Positions 37,372-46,381 are shown, counted from the stretch's first letter. The stretch is 60,096 nt of DNA from Paenibacillus sp. 1_12 (GCF_900114475.1 NZ_FOTE01000026.1:1-60096); one strand, 5' to 3'. The notes: a model not told the origin generated them from the letters alone. Numbers and translations are program-made.

Positions 37372-37932
37372 CTATACGTTAAATTTGGCCATCGTCTTCT
37401 CAAAAGAATTTCCTAAAGCGTGCTCCATTGCGTCGCAGGTTGTGTCCAACAGCTCAGGCATCGCTTTGGCCTCCTCCTTCGAAAAGGAAGAAAGTACATA
37501 ATCGGCAATATTATAGCCCGGCAAAGGGCGGTTGATTCCCATCCGAATCCGGTTAAAGGATTGCGTTCCCAAATGCTGAATCGTCGATTTAATTCCGTTG
37601 TGTCCTCCAGCACTTCCTTGATAACGCAGTCGGATTTGCCCAAAGGGAGTATCCAAATCATCATAAATCACGATAAAATCCTCGATCGGTACTTTGAAAA
37701 AGTCCATAAAGGCACGTATCGATTCCCCCGATAAATTCATATATGTCATCGGCTTGATCAAATATACCTTCGTACCGTTAACATTCCCTTCACCAAGCAG
37801 CGCTTTACATTTGCTTTGTGTTACTTTGATTCCGTGCTTTTCCGCAAACCGGTCCACAGCCATAAAACCTATATTATGACGGGTCGATTGATAAGGAGTA
37901 CCCGGATTACCTAAGCCTACAAACCATTTCAC
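37372..37932 (-). CDS. pth: Peptidyl-tRNA hydrolase
   Basis: Releases tRNA from prematurely dropped peptidyl-tRNA. Motifs: KWFVGLGNPGTPYQSTRHNIGF at the start (catalytic His in RHNIG), KPMTYMNLSG (about 63-72), VIYDDLDTPFGQIRLRYQGSAGGHNGIKS (catalytic Asp and His, about 90-118). I take GTG 37932 after AAGGGGAG, giving 186 residues, the family length; the frame open to 37989 adds 19 unlikely residues. Confidence 0.96.
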   Translation of the reverse strand: MKWFVGLGNPGTPYQSTRHNIGFMAVDRFAEKHGIKVTQSKCKALLGEGNVNGTKVYLIKPMTYMNLSGESIRAFMDFFKVPIEDFIVIYDDLDTPFGQIRLRYQGSAGGHNGIKSTIQHLGTQSFNRIRMGINRPLPGYNIADYVLSSFSKEEAKAMPELLDTTCDAMEHALGNSFEKTMAKFNV

Positions 37933-38069
37933 TCTTTGTTTACTCCCCTTCCAGACTGTCAAGCTTTCCATATTTCCTATACCTATCATACCACAAACCG
38001 GCTTTGATTTTGCAGCACATGGGGCTGTCCTTTTATAAAATCATCCTAGCATCTTAAAAAAAGAACGCG

Positions 38070-38102
38070 AAAAAGCGTATCGAATCGCAATCCGATACGC
38101 TT
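38070..38102 (-). terminator. Terminator after ctc
   Basis: AGCGTATCG and CGATACGCT form a perfect 9-bp stem around GATTGCGATT on the minus strand, followed by TTTTCG; a second T-run lies slightly further on. Confidence 0.8.
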
Positions 38103-38138
38103 CTGAATTTAAGGAATTTCTCAGACTCCTGCAGTCGC

Positions 38139-38771
38139 TTATTTCTCATCCTCAGCTTTGGCATCAGCCGCCGCTGCAGCGCCAGATGCATCCGCTGGTT
38201 CAGCTTCCGTTTCTTCCTCTGCTTTTTGAGGTGCTAAAATCGAAACCAGCACATCATGCTCGTCGGTCTTGATTTCCAGCTTGCTGGATACCTTCAGCTC
38301 GGAAACCAGAATGTTTTTGCCGACTTCCAATTCGCTGATATCCACTTCAATCGATTCAGGAAGGTCATCCGGTAAACAACGAATGGAAATTTCATGATGC
38401 TGGATTTGCAGAATACCGCCTTCCCTAACACCAATCGAGTCTCCATGGAAATCCAAACGAACAGTTGCTGTAACGGGCTCATTCATATTGATTTGATGAA
38501 AATCAACATGCACCACATGTTTGGATAAAGCGTCGCGTTGAACTTCGTTGATCATCACAGACTGTTTGCCTAATTCAGGCACATCCATTTCAACAATAGC
38601 ATTAGGGTGAGAACGAAGCAGTGCCAATAATTGCTTTTCATCGATTGCGATAGATTTACTAATTATTCTCGAGCCGTAAATGACACCAGGAATTTTTCCA
38701 TTTGAACGCAAGCCTTTGCGCTCAGACTTGGTTGTACCTTTCCGTGCTTCTGCTTTCAATGCTATTACCAC
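38139..38771 (-). CDS. ctc: 50S ribosomal protein L25/general stress protein Ctc
   Basis: Binds 5S rRNA in the large subunit; in B. subtilis Ctc is stress-induced. Residues 1-90 are the L25 core (RKGLRSNGKIPGVIYG; VHVDFHQINMNEPVTATVRLDF), about 95-185 the TL5/CTC C-terminal beta domain (SIEVDISELEVGKNI), and the tail is acidic and Ala-rich (EAEPADASGAAAAADAKAE). Start GTG 38771 follows GGAGGCACAACCC, giving 210 residues; the frame to 38828 contains the SD. No prs separates it from glmU. Confidence 0.95.
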   Translation of the reverse strand: MVIALKAEARKGTTKSERKGLRSNGKIPGVIYGSRIISKSIAIDEKQLLALLRSHPNAIVEMDVPELGKQSVMINEVQRDALSKHVVHVDFHQINMNEPVTATVRLDFHGDSIGVREGGILQIQHHEISIRCLPDDLPESIEVDISELEVGKNILVSELKVSSKLEIKTDEHDVLVSILAPQKAEEETEAEPADASGAAAAADAKAEDEK

Positions 38772-38814
38772 GGGTTGTGCCTCCTTCAACTTTCGATAAT
38801 TTTGCGGATATGGT

Positions 38815-38844
38815 ATTACATTACCCAAAATTAAAGAAAATCAA
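38815..38844 (-). promoter_or_regulatory. Candidate promoter for ctc
   Basis: SigA-like TTGATT (38839-38844), 18 bp, TGTAAT (38815-38820) on the minus strand. GGGTAA at 38821-38826, a SigB-type -10, overlaps it with a poor GATTGA -35 14 bp upstream. Ctc is SigB-dependent in B. subtilis, but I cannot tell which sigma factor acts here. Confidence 0.4.
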
Positions 38845-38903
38845 TCACCCATGGCCGATTCCATCCTAACAGCTTAAGTAACATCACTCCCTTGCCCTGC
38901 TAC

Positions 38904-40301
38904 TCAGGACTTCGATTGCTTCTTCTTCTCACTGAATTTGCTTCTTAGCTTGTCTGCATAACCTGCTTTATTAACCTGACGTTCACGTGCGATAGCCACA
39001 TCATTAGGCTCGACGTCATGTGTGATGGTTGAGCCTGCAACCACATAGGCGCCCTTGCCAATCTTCAATGGGGCAATTAGATTTACATTGCTTCCGATGA
39101 ATGCATCGTCGCCTACCTCAGTCAATTGTTTGTTAAATCCGTCATAATTAACTGTAATCGCTCCACAGCCAAAGTTCACATTTTTTCCAACAATAGCGTC
39201 CCCGATATAACTCAAATGGGAAACTTTAACGTCGTCGGCCAGTGTCGCATTCTTAATCTCGACAAAATCGCCGATCTTCACATTCGATCCCAGCTTAGCG
39301 CCTGGACGCAAATAAGCGTAAGGTCCAATAGCCGTCGCGTTGCCTACCTCAGCCTCTGACAGCACTGAATACTTCACTTGAACACCGTCAGCAATAATAC
39401 TATCCGTAATATCAGCCTGCGGACCAATGTAGCAATCCTCTCCAATGACTGTCTTGCCCCGAATAACACTGCCCGGTGCCACAATCGTATCTGCACCTAT
39501 CTGTACATCTGCCTCGATATAGGTAGCTAAAGGGTCCAACAGTGTAACCCCTGCCAGCATATGGTTATTATTAATACGCGCACGCATGATCCGTTCAGCC
39601 TCTGACAGCTGCACTTTATCATTCACACCCAGCGTTTCCATGGCGTCTTGTGTACAGTAAGCCTGTACAATTTCTTTATTACCAACCAAAATACCAATTA
39701 CATCTGTTAAATAATATTCCCCTTGGGCATTTTGATTGGTTACTTTATTTAAGGCATCAAAAAGCTTCCGGTTTGTAAAGCAATACATTCCTGAATTAAT
39801 CTCTTTAATAGCCCGCTCCTCATCATTGCAGTCTTTCTGCTCAACAATGCTTGCTAGTCTGCCGCTGGAATCGCGAATAATTCTTCCAAGACCCGTAGGA
39901 TCTTCCATGATCGCGGTCATTACCGTTGCTGCCGCCCCTGCTTCCTGATGAGACTTAATCATCTCCTGTAAGGAGGTGTGGGTAATGAGCGGCGTATCTC
40001 CATACAATACTACGGTCAGCCCCTCTTCTTTTCCAAGCAGTGCCTCCGCTTGAAGAACAGCATGTCCGGTACCCAGCTGCTGCTCCTGCATCGCATATTC
40101 AACACGCTCACCCAAATACGATTTAACGGAATCAGCTCCATGTCCGACAACAACAACCATCCGCTTGGCTTCTATTTGTTCCAAGGCACTGACAACGTGT
40201 CCCACCATCGGCTTGCCGCATACCTTGTGAAGCACCTTATACAATTTAGATTTCATTCGTTTCCCTTGCCCTGCTGCAAGTACAATCCCCATAATACTCA
40301 A
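38904..40301 (-). CDS. glmU: Bifunctional UDP-GlcNAc pyrophosphorylase / glucosamine-1-phosphate acetyltransferase
   Basis: Makes UDP-N-acetylglucosamine for wall synthesis. The N-terminal nucleotidyltransferase has GIVLAAGQGKRMKSKLYKVLH (about 5-25), VLYGDTPLI (about 100) and INSGMYCF. The C-terminal left-handed beta-helix (about 250-455) has repeats such as VIGEDCYIGPQADI, IGPYAYLRPGAKLG, KNVNFGCGAITVNYDG (about 384) and IAPLKIGKGAYVVAGSTI. The frame stays open to 40622. I choose TTG 40301 (465 residues), 9 nt after GGAG. ATG 40292 and ATG 40316 are alternatives, so the start is uncertain by a few residues. Confidence 0.95.
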   Translation of the reverse strand: MSIMGIVLAAGQGKRMKSKLYKVLHKVCGKPMVGHVVSALEQIEAKRMVVVVGHGADSVKSYLGERVEYAMQEQQLGTGHAVLQAEALLGKEEGLTVVLYGDTPLITHTSLQEMIKSHQEAGAAATVMTAIMEDPTGLGRIIRDSSGRLASIVEQKDCNDEERAIKEINSGMYCFTNRKLFDALNKVTNQNAQGEYYLTDVIGILVGNKEIVQAYCTQDAMETLGVNDKVQLSEAERIMRARINNNHMLAGVTLLDPLATYIEADVQIGADTIVAPGSVIRGKTVIGEDCYIGPQADITDSIIADGVQVKYSVLSEAEVGNATAIGPYAYLRPGAKLGSNVKIGDFVEIKNATLADDVKVSHLSYIGDAIVGKNVNFGCGAITVNYDGFNKQLTEVGDDAFIGSNVNLIAPLKIGKGAYVVAGSTITHDVEPNDVAIARERQVNKAGYADKLRSKFSEKKKQSKS

Positions 40302-40362
40302 ATCCGCCAACTCCATTTCCCCTGAACGTGTTTTGCCTTCAATTTTATATGAATCCGTACCA

Positions 40363-40391
40363 AAAGAAAAGAGAGCCTCGAAAGGCTCCCC
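40363..40391 (-). terminator. Terminator after spoVG
   Basis: GGGAGCC-TTTCGA-GGCTCTC followed by TTTTCTTTT on the minus strand, 11 nt after the spoVG stop. Confidence 0.82.
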
Positions 40392-40401
40392 GGAATACGT
40401 A

Positions 40402-40695
40402 TTATGCTCCTTCAACGATAACGGCTTCTTCTTCTGTTTCAGACGCGGCCAAATCGTACTCTGCCAGAACAGCAGCTTGGATTTTTTCGCGTGTAGTTGA
40501 AGAAATAGGATGAGCGATATCTCTAAACTCTCCATCCGGTGTACGCTTGCTGGGCATCGCCACGAACATTCCGTTATTTCCGTCAATAACTCGAATGTCA
40601 TGAACGACAAATTCGTTATCAATGGTAATGGAAGCGATGGCTTTCATTCTTCCCTCGGAGTTAACCCGACGGAGTCTTACGTCTGTAATTTGCAC
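40402..40695 (-). CDS. spoVG: SpoVG regulatory protein
   Basis: Conserved site-specific nucleic-acid-binding protein affecting septation, sporulation and other processes. The 97-residue sequence is canonical: [56 protein letters not shown]; the last 20 residues are acidic. Start GTG 40695 follows AAAGGTGGTGAACACTA. A SigH promoter matching the classic B. subtilis spoVG promoter is located upstream. Confidence 0.98.
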   Translation of the reverse strand: MQITDVRLRRVNSEGRMKAIASITIDNEFVVHDIRVIDGNNGMFVAMPSKRTPDGEFRDIAHPISSTTREKIQAAVLAEYDLAASETEEEAVIVEGA

Positions 40696-40740
40696 TAGTG
40701 TTCACCACCTTTTCACATCTTGAGAAGACTTGGTGTTTAA

Positions 40741-40767
40741 ATTCCACATTTTGGTGCTAAATCCTTC
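40741..40767 (-). promoter_or_regulatory. SigH promoter for spoVG with AT-rich upstream block
   Basis: On the minus strand AAGGATTT (40759-40766), 11 bp, GTGGAAT (40741-40747). The SigH consensus is RnAGGAwww and RnnGAAT, and B. subtilis spoVG has AGGATTT and GTGGAAT too. Directly upstream, 40768-40825 is almost pure A+T, like the region bound by AbrB at the B. subtilis gene. AbrB control here is inference. Confidence 0.9.
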
Positions 40768-40818
40768 TTTTTTTTGTAACAATTTTACTATTTTTTTAAA
40801 TTAATATTTTATTATAAA

Positions 40819-41205
40819 TTATTCGACAATTATCGCTGCAATCAGTTCTATTTCGACAAAAACATCCCTCGGCAAGCGTGCTACTTCCACGGTAGAGCGG
40901 GATGGCTTATGCGTTCCGAAGTACGCTGCATAGATCTCATTCACTTTCGCGAACTGATTCATATCCTTCAAGAAAACGGTTGCTTTGATGACAGTATCGA
41001 ATCTTGCGCCACCTTCAGCCAACACGGCCTCCAGATTGCGAAATACTTGATGGGTTTGCTCTTCAATCCCACCCTCAACAACTTGTCCGTCAAGTCCAAG
41101 CGGAATTTGCCCGGATGTAAACAATAGATTGCCGAATTGGACGGCTTGTGAATAAGGCCCTATGGCCGCTGGTGCTTTATCGGTTGCGATTGTATGTAAG
41201 GTCAT
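40819..41205 (-). CDS. ridA: RidA family enamine/imine deaminase (YabJ)
   Basis: Hydrolyses reactive enamines/imines, such as those released by PLP enzymes. The 128-residue protein fits YjgF/YER057c/UK114: [23 protein letters not shown] (about 16-38), [23 protein letters not shown] and the C-terminal signature [20 protein letters not shown] with the substrate-binding Arg. It lies 6 nt after purR, as in B. subtilis where yabJ is cotranscribed with purR. Confidence 0.95.
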   Translation of the reverse strand: MTLHTIATDKAPAAIGPYSQAVQFGNLLFTSGQIPLGLDGQVVEGGIEEQTHQVFRNLEAVLAEGGARFDTVIKATVFLKDMNQFAKVNEIYAAYFGTHKPSRSTVEVARLPRDVFVEIELIAAIIVE

Positions 41206-41211
41206 GTCTTA

Positions 41212-42039
41212 TCACTCTCCATTTGAAAAATAGTTACCAGGTTCTACGGTTATATGTTTCGTACGTGGATCCACACCCGACAGCTTGGCTAGCGAAACAT
41301 ATTCTTCTACAAGATGCTCTTCCACCTCACCGGATTCAACGAACACCCCAACACCTTTGACTGTCGCTTTAAACTCCTGCAATAAATCCATCATCCCATG
41401 AACGGTACCACCAACACGCATAAAATCATCAATGATCAATACGCGTGACTCTTCCTTCAACGCCCGACGCGACAAGGACATAGTCTGAATCCGTTTATTG
41501 GAACCTGACACATAATTAATACTAACCGCCGAGCCCTCAGTCACCTTATTATCACGCCGAACGATAACGACAGGTAAATTCAAAAACGTTGCCGTTGCAT
41601 AAGCAAGCGGTATTCCCTTCGTCTCAACGGTCATCACTACATCGATATCCTTCGAGGCAAATGCAGTTGCAAACATTTTGCCAACTTCATTTAAAATTAG
41701 CGGTTGCCCCATGATATCCGACATATACATATACCCGCCAGGCAGGATACGCTCCGGCTGCTCTAGTTGTCGGCAAATCCCTTGTATAAATTGCAAAGAG
41801 TACGCTTTCGATACCTTAGGAATAAATTTAACCCCTCCGGCTGCTCCAGCCAGCGTCAGCAGCTCGCCAAGCCGCTCCTCCTCAAATACTTCTTTAATGA
41901 TCGCCAAATCCTCACTGATCGAAGACTTTGCTGAATTATACCGATCGGCAAATGTAGTTAGAGGAATCAGTGTATGGGGGCGAAAAAGCAAGTATTGCGT
42001 CATTTCGACCAACCTTGCACTTCTTTTCATTTTTTTCAT
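41212..42039 (-). CDS. purR: Purine operon repressor PurR
   Basis: Represses purine synthesis genes and is relieved by PRPP. It has 275 residues: an N-terminal winged helix (about 1-75, RSARLVEMTQYLLFRPHTL) and a C-terminal PRTase-like domain with the PRPP motif RVLIIDDFMRVGGTV (about 200-214). ATG 42039 follows GAAGGGGGTG; the frame extends 20 codons upstream without support. A SigA-like promoter lies just upstream. Confidence 0.96.
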   Translation of the reverse strand: MKKMKRSARLVEMTQYLLFRPHTLIPLTTFADRYNSAKSSISEDLAIIKEVFEEERLGELLTLAGAAGGVKFIPKVSKAYSLQFIQGICRQLEQPERILPGGYMYMSDIMGQPLILNEVGKMFATAFASKDIDVVMTVETKGIPLAYATATFLNLPVVIVRRDNKVTEGSAVSINYVSGSNKRIQTMSLSRRALKEESRVLIIDDFMRVGGTVHGMMDLLQEFKATVKGVGVFVESGEVEEHLVEEYVSLAKLSGVDPRTKHITVEPGNYFSNGE

Positions 42040-42089
42040 TGGTGCACCCCCTTCTGGAAAATTCATTAAAATCCGAATATTATAATGAG

Positions 42090-42119
42090 AATATACCATT
42101 TTTATACGTATTTATTCAA
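42090..42119 (-). promoter_or_regulatory. Candidate SigA promoter for purR-ridA
   Basis: TTGAAT (42114-42119), 18 bp, TATATT (42090-42095) on the minus strand. TATAAT occurs again at 42080-42085. No PurR box was evident by eye. Confidence 0.5.
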
Positions 42120-42139
42120 GATGCACATGAAATTTATTC

Positions 42140-42175
42140 TCACATAGAACTAACATTCATGATTTCTGCAGCCAT
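42140..42175 (-). CDS. Candidate 11-codon ORF between ispE and purR
   Basis: ATG 42175 follows TTAGGAGTGGCG, a strong SD at ideal distance, right after the ispE stop. It encodes MAAEIMNVSSM and then TGA. The initiation signals are better than those of many real genes in this window, but the peptide is very short and the gene may be a remnant or a translated leader. It resembles no family I know. Confidence 0.3.
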   Translation of the reverse strand: MAAEIMNVSSM

Positions 42176-42187
42176 CGCCACTCCTAA

Positions 42188-43042
42188 TTAAGTCAAAAGA
42201 CGAACGACGTACACATCTTTGCAAAATCCGCGCAAGCCATTGTATATTCTCGGTACTTTCGCTTCCCTGGAGACAAGTCCGAATACAGTCGGACCGCTGC
42301 CCGACATCAGGACGCCATCCGCACCCAGTCTAACCATGCATTCCTTTAACTGTCTAACCTCTGGGTAAAGATCCAGTGTGACCTCTTCCAGTACATTGCC
42401 CATCCGCTCGCACAATAAATCAAACCGCTTCAAACGAATCGCCTCCAGCACATCAGACGTTGAAGGATGATGATTGATCTGATTGGCACGCAGCTTTCCA
42501 TAGATCTCTGAGGTGGATACATTGATCGGCGGCTTGGCAAGCACAACCCAGCATTGCGGTGGCGCCTCAATTGGCTCCAGCTTCTCACCGCGGCCGCGAG
42601 CAATCGCCGTCCCTCCAGTTACACAAAAAGGCACGTCCGAGCCCAGCTCAGCTCCAAGAACCTGCATCTCTTCGGCAGGAATATTCAGCTTCCATAGCCT
42701 GTTCAATCCACGCAGCGTCGCTGCTGCATCACTGCTTCCGCCGGCAAGGCCAGCAGATACCGGTATCTTTTTATCCAAATGTATGTAAACGCCTTGCTTC
42801 ACATCATAACGGTCCTTAATCAACCGAGCCGCCTGAAAAGCCAAATTTTTCTCATCCAGCGGTATATAGCCGGCTTGACTGGAAATGATAATCGTGTCAC
42901 GGGGCAGTTCCTGCATCTCGATTCTGTCGGACAAATCGACCATCGTCATAATCATTTCTACCTCATGATATCCATCCTCGCGCTTACGTAAAACATCCAA
43001 TAACAAATTAATTTTGGCCGGAGCCTTCTCAAAAACCTTCAT
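42188..43042 (-). CDS. ispE: 4-diphosphocytidyl-2-C-methyl-D-erythritol kinase
   Basis: GHMP kinase of the MEP isoprenoid pathway. The 284-residue protein has the N-terminal [21 protein letters not shown] (about 8-28), the ATP loop [19 protein letters not shown] (about 91-109) and the C-terminal [17 protein letters not shown] (about 239-255). A full-length family member with an ATG start. It lies between sspF and purR as in B. subtilis. Confidence 0.97.
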   Translation of the reverse strand: MKVFEKAPAKINLLLDVLRKREDGYHEVEMIMTMVDLSDRIEMQELPRDTIIISSQAGYIPLDEKNLAFQAARLIKDRYDVKQGVYIHLDKKIPVSAGLAGGSSDAAATLRGLNRLWKLNIPAEEMQVLGAELGSDVPFCVTGGTAIARGRGEKLEPIEAPPQCWVVLAKPPINVSTSEIYGKLRANQINHHPSTSDVLEAIRLKRFDLLCERMGNVLEEVTLDLYPEVRQLKECMVRLGADGVLMSGSGPTVFGLVSREAKVPRIYNGLRGFCKDVYVVRLLT

Positions 43043-43102
43043 AACGACACCTTCTTTGCGGCTCTATGCTTCTATATGTTTATACTATACCAAAAAACGA
43101 AC

Positions 43103-43141
43103 AAAAAAAAGCTAAAGCCGCTTAATGCATGCTCCAGCTTG
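43103..43141 (-). terminator. Terminator after sspF
   Basis: AAGCT...AGCTT closes an imperfect GC-rich hairpin on the minus strand, followed by eight Ts. It lies 20 nt after the sspF stop. Confidence 0.7.
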
Positions 43142-43160
43142 AAATTGATTCGTCAATGGC

Positions 43161-43361
43161 TCATCTAAACGGCGGTTGTGATTGCTGCTTTAAAGCCTGC
43201 TCGGCGATTTGAATAGCTCTTTTCACCATATTCCCCGCGTCCTGAGTACGTATACCGCCCCAGCCTTCTCGCTGTACAGTCTCATAAAAACCCAAGTCTT
43301 TTGCAAGCTCATACTTAAACCCTTCTGACATTACTCCACGACTTCGGCCTCTGCGTGACAT
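43161..43361 (-). CDS. sspF: Small acid-soluble spore protein, alpha/beta type (SspF-like)
   Basis: Coats and protects spore DNA. At 66 residues it has the SASP features [19 protein letters not shown] (a site resembling the germination-protease target) and [23 protein letters not shown]. The N-terminus is Arg-rich (MSRRGRSRG). It lies between veg and ispE as in B. subtilis. A SigF/SigG promoter and an sspF terminator make it monocistronic. Confidence 0.94.
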   Translation of the reverse strand: MSRRGRSRGVMSEGFKYELAKDLGFYETVQREGWGGIRTQDAGNMVKRAIQIAEQALKQQSQPPFR

Positions 43362-43391
43362 ACGGAACCCTCCCTCTCGGTAAGATGGTTG

Positions 43392-43421
43392 TAGTATCCC
43401 CCCATTGCCCCGCTCTCATAC
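43392..43421 (-). promoter_or_regulatory. SigF/SigG promoter for sspF
   Basis: On the minus strand GTATG (43417-43421), 18 bp, GATACTA (43392-43398), one mismatch from SigG CATnHTA. The same bases read GGGGATACTA fit the SigF -10 GGnnAnAnTR exactly with a 15-bp spacer. Forespore expression is expected for a SASP. Confidence 0.75.
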
Positions 43422-43432
43422 GATCATTCTAA

Positions 43433-43467
43433 CAAAAAACAGCATACCCACTGGGGCATGCTGTTTA
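43433..43467 (-). terminator. Terminator after veg
   Basis: AACAGCATGCCC-CAGT-GGGTATGCTGTT followed by TTTTG on the minus strand, a 12-bp stem with one G-U. It ends 12 bp before the sspF -35. Confidence 0.92.
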
Positions 43468-43474
43468 TGTATAT

Positions 43475-43747
43475 TTATTGATGTATAGCAATCCGTACTT
43501 CTCCGTCAGCTTGACACACCGTAACTTCGACGGATTCCGTGAGAATATCTGCATAACTGTATGAAACCCGTTTAAAGGCATTTTGTTCCTGATCAAGCTT
43601 CACAATAAAAACAGATGGGTAGGTTTCTTCTAACACACCGGAACGTTCAATCGTTTTACGGCGACCACCATTTGCTCTTAACATGATTTTTTGTCCGACA
43701 TGAGGTTCCAAACTGCGTTTGATATCCAATAGCGCATTTTTAGCCAT
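43475..43747 (-). CDS. veg: Veg protein
   Basis: Abundant small cytoplasmic protein; in B. subtilis Veg stimulates biofilm matrix genes by antagonising SinR. The 90-residue sequence is typical: [66 protein letters not shown] 43747 follows AAAGAGGTGGAG; the longer open frame overlaps the promoter. Two tandem SigA promoters upstream predict strong expression, as is famous for B. subtilis veg. Confidence 0.96.
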   Translation of the reverse strand: MAKNALLDIKRSLEPHVGQKIMLRANGGRRKTIERSGVLEETYPSVFIVKLDQEQNAFKRVSYSYADILTESVEVTVCQADGEVRIAIHQ

Positions 43748-43774
43748 TTGACCACTCCACCTCTTTCTTACTAA

Positions 43775-43803
43775 AGTATACTGCATTAGTGGGGTTATGT
43801 CAA
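43775..43803 (-). promoter_or_regulatory. veg promoter, proximal (SigA)
   Basis: TTGACA (43798-43803), 17 bp, TATACT (43775-43780) on the minus strand. Second of two tandem strong promoters; the start site would be about 20 nt before the veg SD. Confidence 0.85.
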
Positions 43804-43815
43804 ATGGGGTTAAAT

Positions 43816-43845
43816 ATTATAGCAGTGGTCCAAAGCTGTTGTCAA
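43816..43845 (-). promoter_or_regulatory. veg promoter, distal (SigA, extended -10)
   Basis: TTGACA (43840-43845), 18 bp, TATAAT (43816-43821), preceded by TGC (extended -10). It lies about 40 bp upstream of the proximal promoter. Confidence 0.85.
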
Positions 43846-43952
43846 CGGCATATTTGCTTAATTTAGTTAGTTTTAGGTATGAAAAAGATTGTTTGTGTTC
43901 ACAGAAATGTCAATATTACAGTAGCGGTCTTATTTTGTATGAATTGCTCCAA

Positions 43953-43975
43953 GAAAAAAACGCCCTAAGGCGTCT
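43953..43975 (-). terminator. Terminator after yabG
   Basis: GACGCC-TTA-GGGCGT with one G-U, followed by seven Ts on the minus strand, 14 nt after the yabG stop. Confidence 0.85.
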
Positions 43976-43988
43976 CTGCTCATCCATT

Positions 43989-44849
43989 CTATTGAAATTG
44001 AGGAACCCCTCTGCGAAAGCTGCCGCGCGATTCAATGCCGCCCATTCCTTCAAATCCGCTATGGGTCAACCCTATAACGCCTGCCACATTAACCGTATCG
44101 CGAATCGGCGTAAAGGCAACCTTAGCCGCCACACAGAGCGGATCTAACGCATGAATCAGCACACGGGCCGGAGAACTGGCATAATTCGCACCCGCCTGCA
44201 GCAGCGCTTCAAAATGGGACTGACAAGCTCCAGCAATAATGGTTAGTTCATCCTTATTTTTTTCATATTGTCTAGCCACTTTGACAGCCTGAACGAAATG
44301 ATATGAGTTTTTGTAGCTGTTCAGTTGGTTGATATCCCCATTCCTGCGATTCTTAAGAATGCCATCATGGCCTGTAATGACGAGAATATCCGGCTTAGTC
44401 TGAGGCAGCAGACGATATAAGGCCTCGGCCATCTTGATCTCTGACACATAAAAGCCTTCTGCTGGCACTCTAAGCTCTCCGTAGAGGTTCATGCACTTTC
44501 GTAAGTAAGAGGGATCTCCGTCCAAATGAAGCACCTTGCCTGGAATTTCAAAATATTTCATAGCTATACTGTCATTAGGCTTTGCCTTCCCTCCAAGCGG
44601 TTCCGCAGAGGGCAATAACATTTGTTGAGCCTCGTTACTGCGGATCATGTTCATCCAAGGAGGATTCACTCTGCTTACGGTTGGATAGGGATCAAGCTGT
44701 GGAGCACTTAGCAGGTCACTCAGAGGCGCATCAGCAAGCAACCGATAATCCACTCCCCTTAGGAGAGCCTGCCGCTGCACGACATCCTGAATTTTAAACA
44801 CAATATCATTATCATAAGATCTACGAGTAACCAGATCTCCCTGTTTCAT
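43989..44849 (-). CDS. yabG: Sporulation-specific protease YabG
   Basis: Peptidase family U57; processes coat proteins such as SpoIVA and helps crosslinking in the mother cell. The 286-residue protein starts MKQGDLVTRRSYDNDIVFKI and has VPAEGFYVSEIKMAEAL, ILVITGHDGILKNRRNGDINQL (catalytic-region GHDG near 158) and IIAGACQSHFEALLQAGANYASSPARVLIHALDP (candidate Cys near 208). ATG 44849 is 9 nt after GGAGG; the TTG at 44855 is too close. A SigK-like promoter precedes it. Confidence 0.94.
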   Translation of the reverse strand: MKQGDLVTRRSYDNDIVFKIQDVVQRQALLRGVDYRLLADAPLSDLLSAPQLDPYPTVSRVNPPWMNMIRSNEAQQMLLPSAEPLGGKAKPNDSIAMKYFEIPGKVLHLDGDPSYLRKCMNLYGELRVPAEGFYVSEIKMAEALYRLLPQTKPDILVITGHDGILKNRRNGDINQLNSYKNSYHFVQAVKVARQYEKNKDELTIIAGACQSHFEALLQAGANYASSPARVLIHALDPLCVAAKVAFTPIRDTVNVAGVIGLTHSGFEGMGGIESRGSFRRGVPQFQ

Positions 44850-44868
44850 GGGCAATCGCCTCCTCGTG

Positions 44869-44897
44869 TATCTTATGGCGTACCTAAGCCATTGGTG
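44869..44897 (-). promoter_or_regulatory. Probable SigK promoter for yabG
   Basis: On the minus strand CACC (44894-44897), about 16 bp, CATAAGATA (44869-44877). The SigK consensus is mACm and CATAnnnTA, so the -10 is exact. B. subtilis yabG is SigK-dependent. The leader is very short, about 12 nt to the SD. Confidence 0.6.
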
Positions 44898-44929
44898 AAT
44901 ACCGAGTACAGCTTCGATTTACAGGCGAT

Positions 44930-45835
<906 letters not shown>

Positions 45836-46381
45836 TCAGCCCTCTTCTTGTTCAAGTTGCTGCCAGGCAGCTGCAAATTCTTCACGTGTAATTCGAAACA
45901 TCCGACAACGGTTGTAAAACTGTTTTCCATTGCAATAGCCTATACCAAGCCGTTTGCCCATCTCCATCCGTCTCGCTGCCGCTTGGGGGTGAACGATCAG
46001 ACCTGCTGTCATCAAATCCTCAAGCGTAATATCCGACTCGGCCGCTTCATAATCGGTACGCACGTTCTCAAGCGCTCTTCGTATCGTATCGGCTGAAGCA
46101 TTCTCGACGCCTATATCCCCTTTACTGGTCGCATCCTCACGCGTTATAAAGGCATGCTTACATCCAGGGACCTGTGCTGTAATGATCTTGCGTATTCGTT
46201 CTCCCGCGTGGTCAGGATCGGTAAACACAATGACTCCCCGCCGCTGCTGTGCCAGCTTGATCCGCCGGATAATATCTTTGTTAATCGCAGAGCCTCCGGT
46301 CTCAATCGTTTCAGCATCGACAGCGCGTTTGATTGCTGTTGTATCGTCTTTACCCTCCACCACAATCATTTCTTTAATCAC
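45836..46381 (-). CDS. rnmV: Ribonuclease M5
   Basis: Matures the 3' and 5' ends of 5S rRNA precursors. The 181-residue protein has the TOPRIM domain at about 5-95: MIVVEGKDDTTAIKRAVDAETIETGG (catalytic Glu in VEGKDD) and VIVFTDPDHAGERIRKII (DPDxxG motif), then ATSKGDIGVENASADTIRRAL. The C-terminus is DUF4093-like (about 120-180). Start GTG 46381; Met5 is an alternative. 5S genes flank this window. Confidence 0.95.
   Translation of the reverse strand: MIKEMIVVEGKDDTTAIKRAVDAETIETGGSAINKDIIRRIKLAQQRRGVIVFTDPDHAGERIRKIITAQVPGCKHAFITREDATSKGDIGVENASADTIRRALENVRTDYEAAESDITLEDLMTAGLIVHPQAAARRMEMGKRLGIGYCNGKQFYNRCRMFRITREEFAAAWQQLEQEEG

Noticed and set aside
40302-40622. N-terminal extension of glmU to 40622
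   Set aside because: It would run back through the spoVG terminator and spoVG; family length supports the later start.
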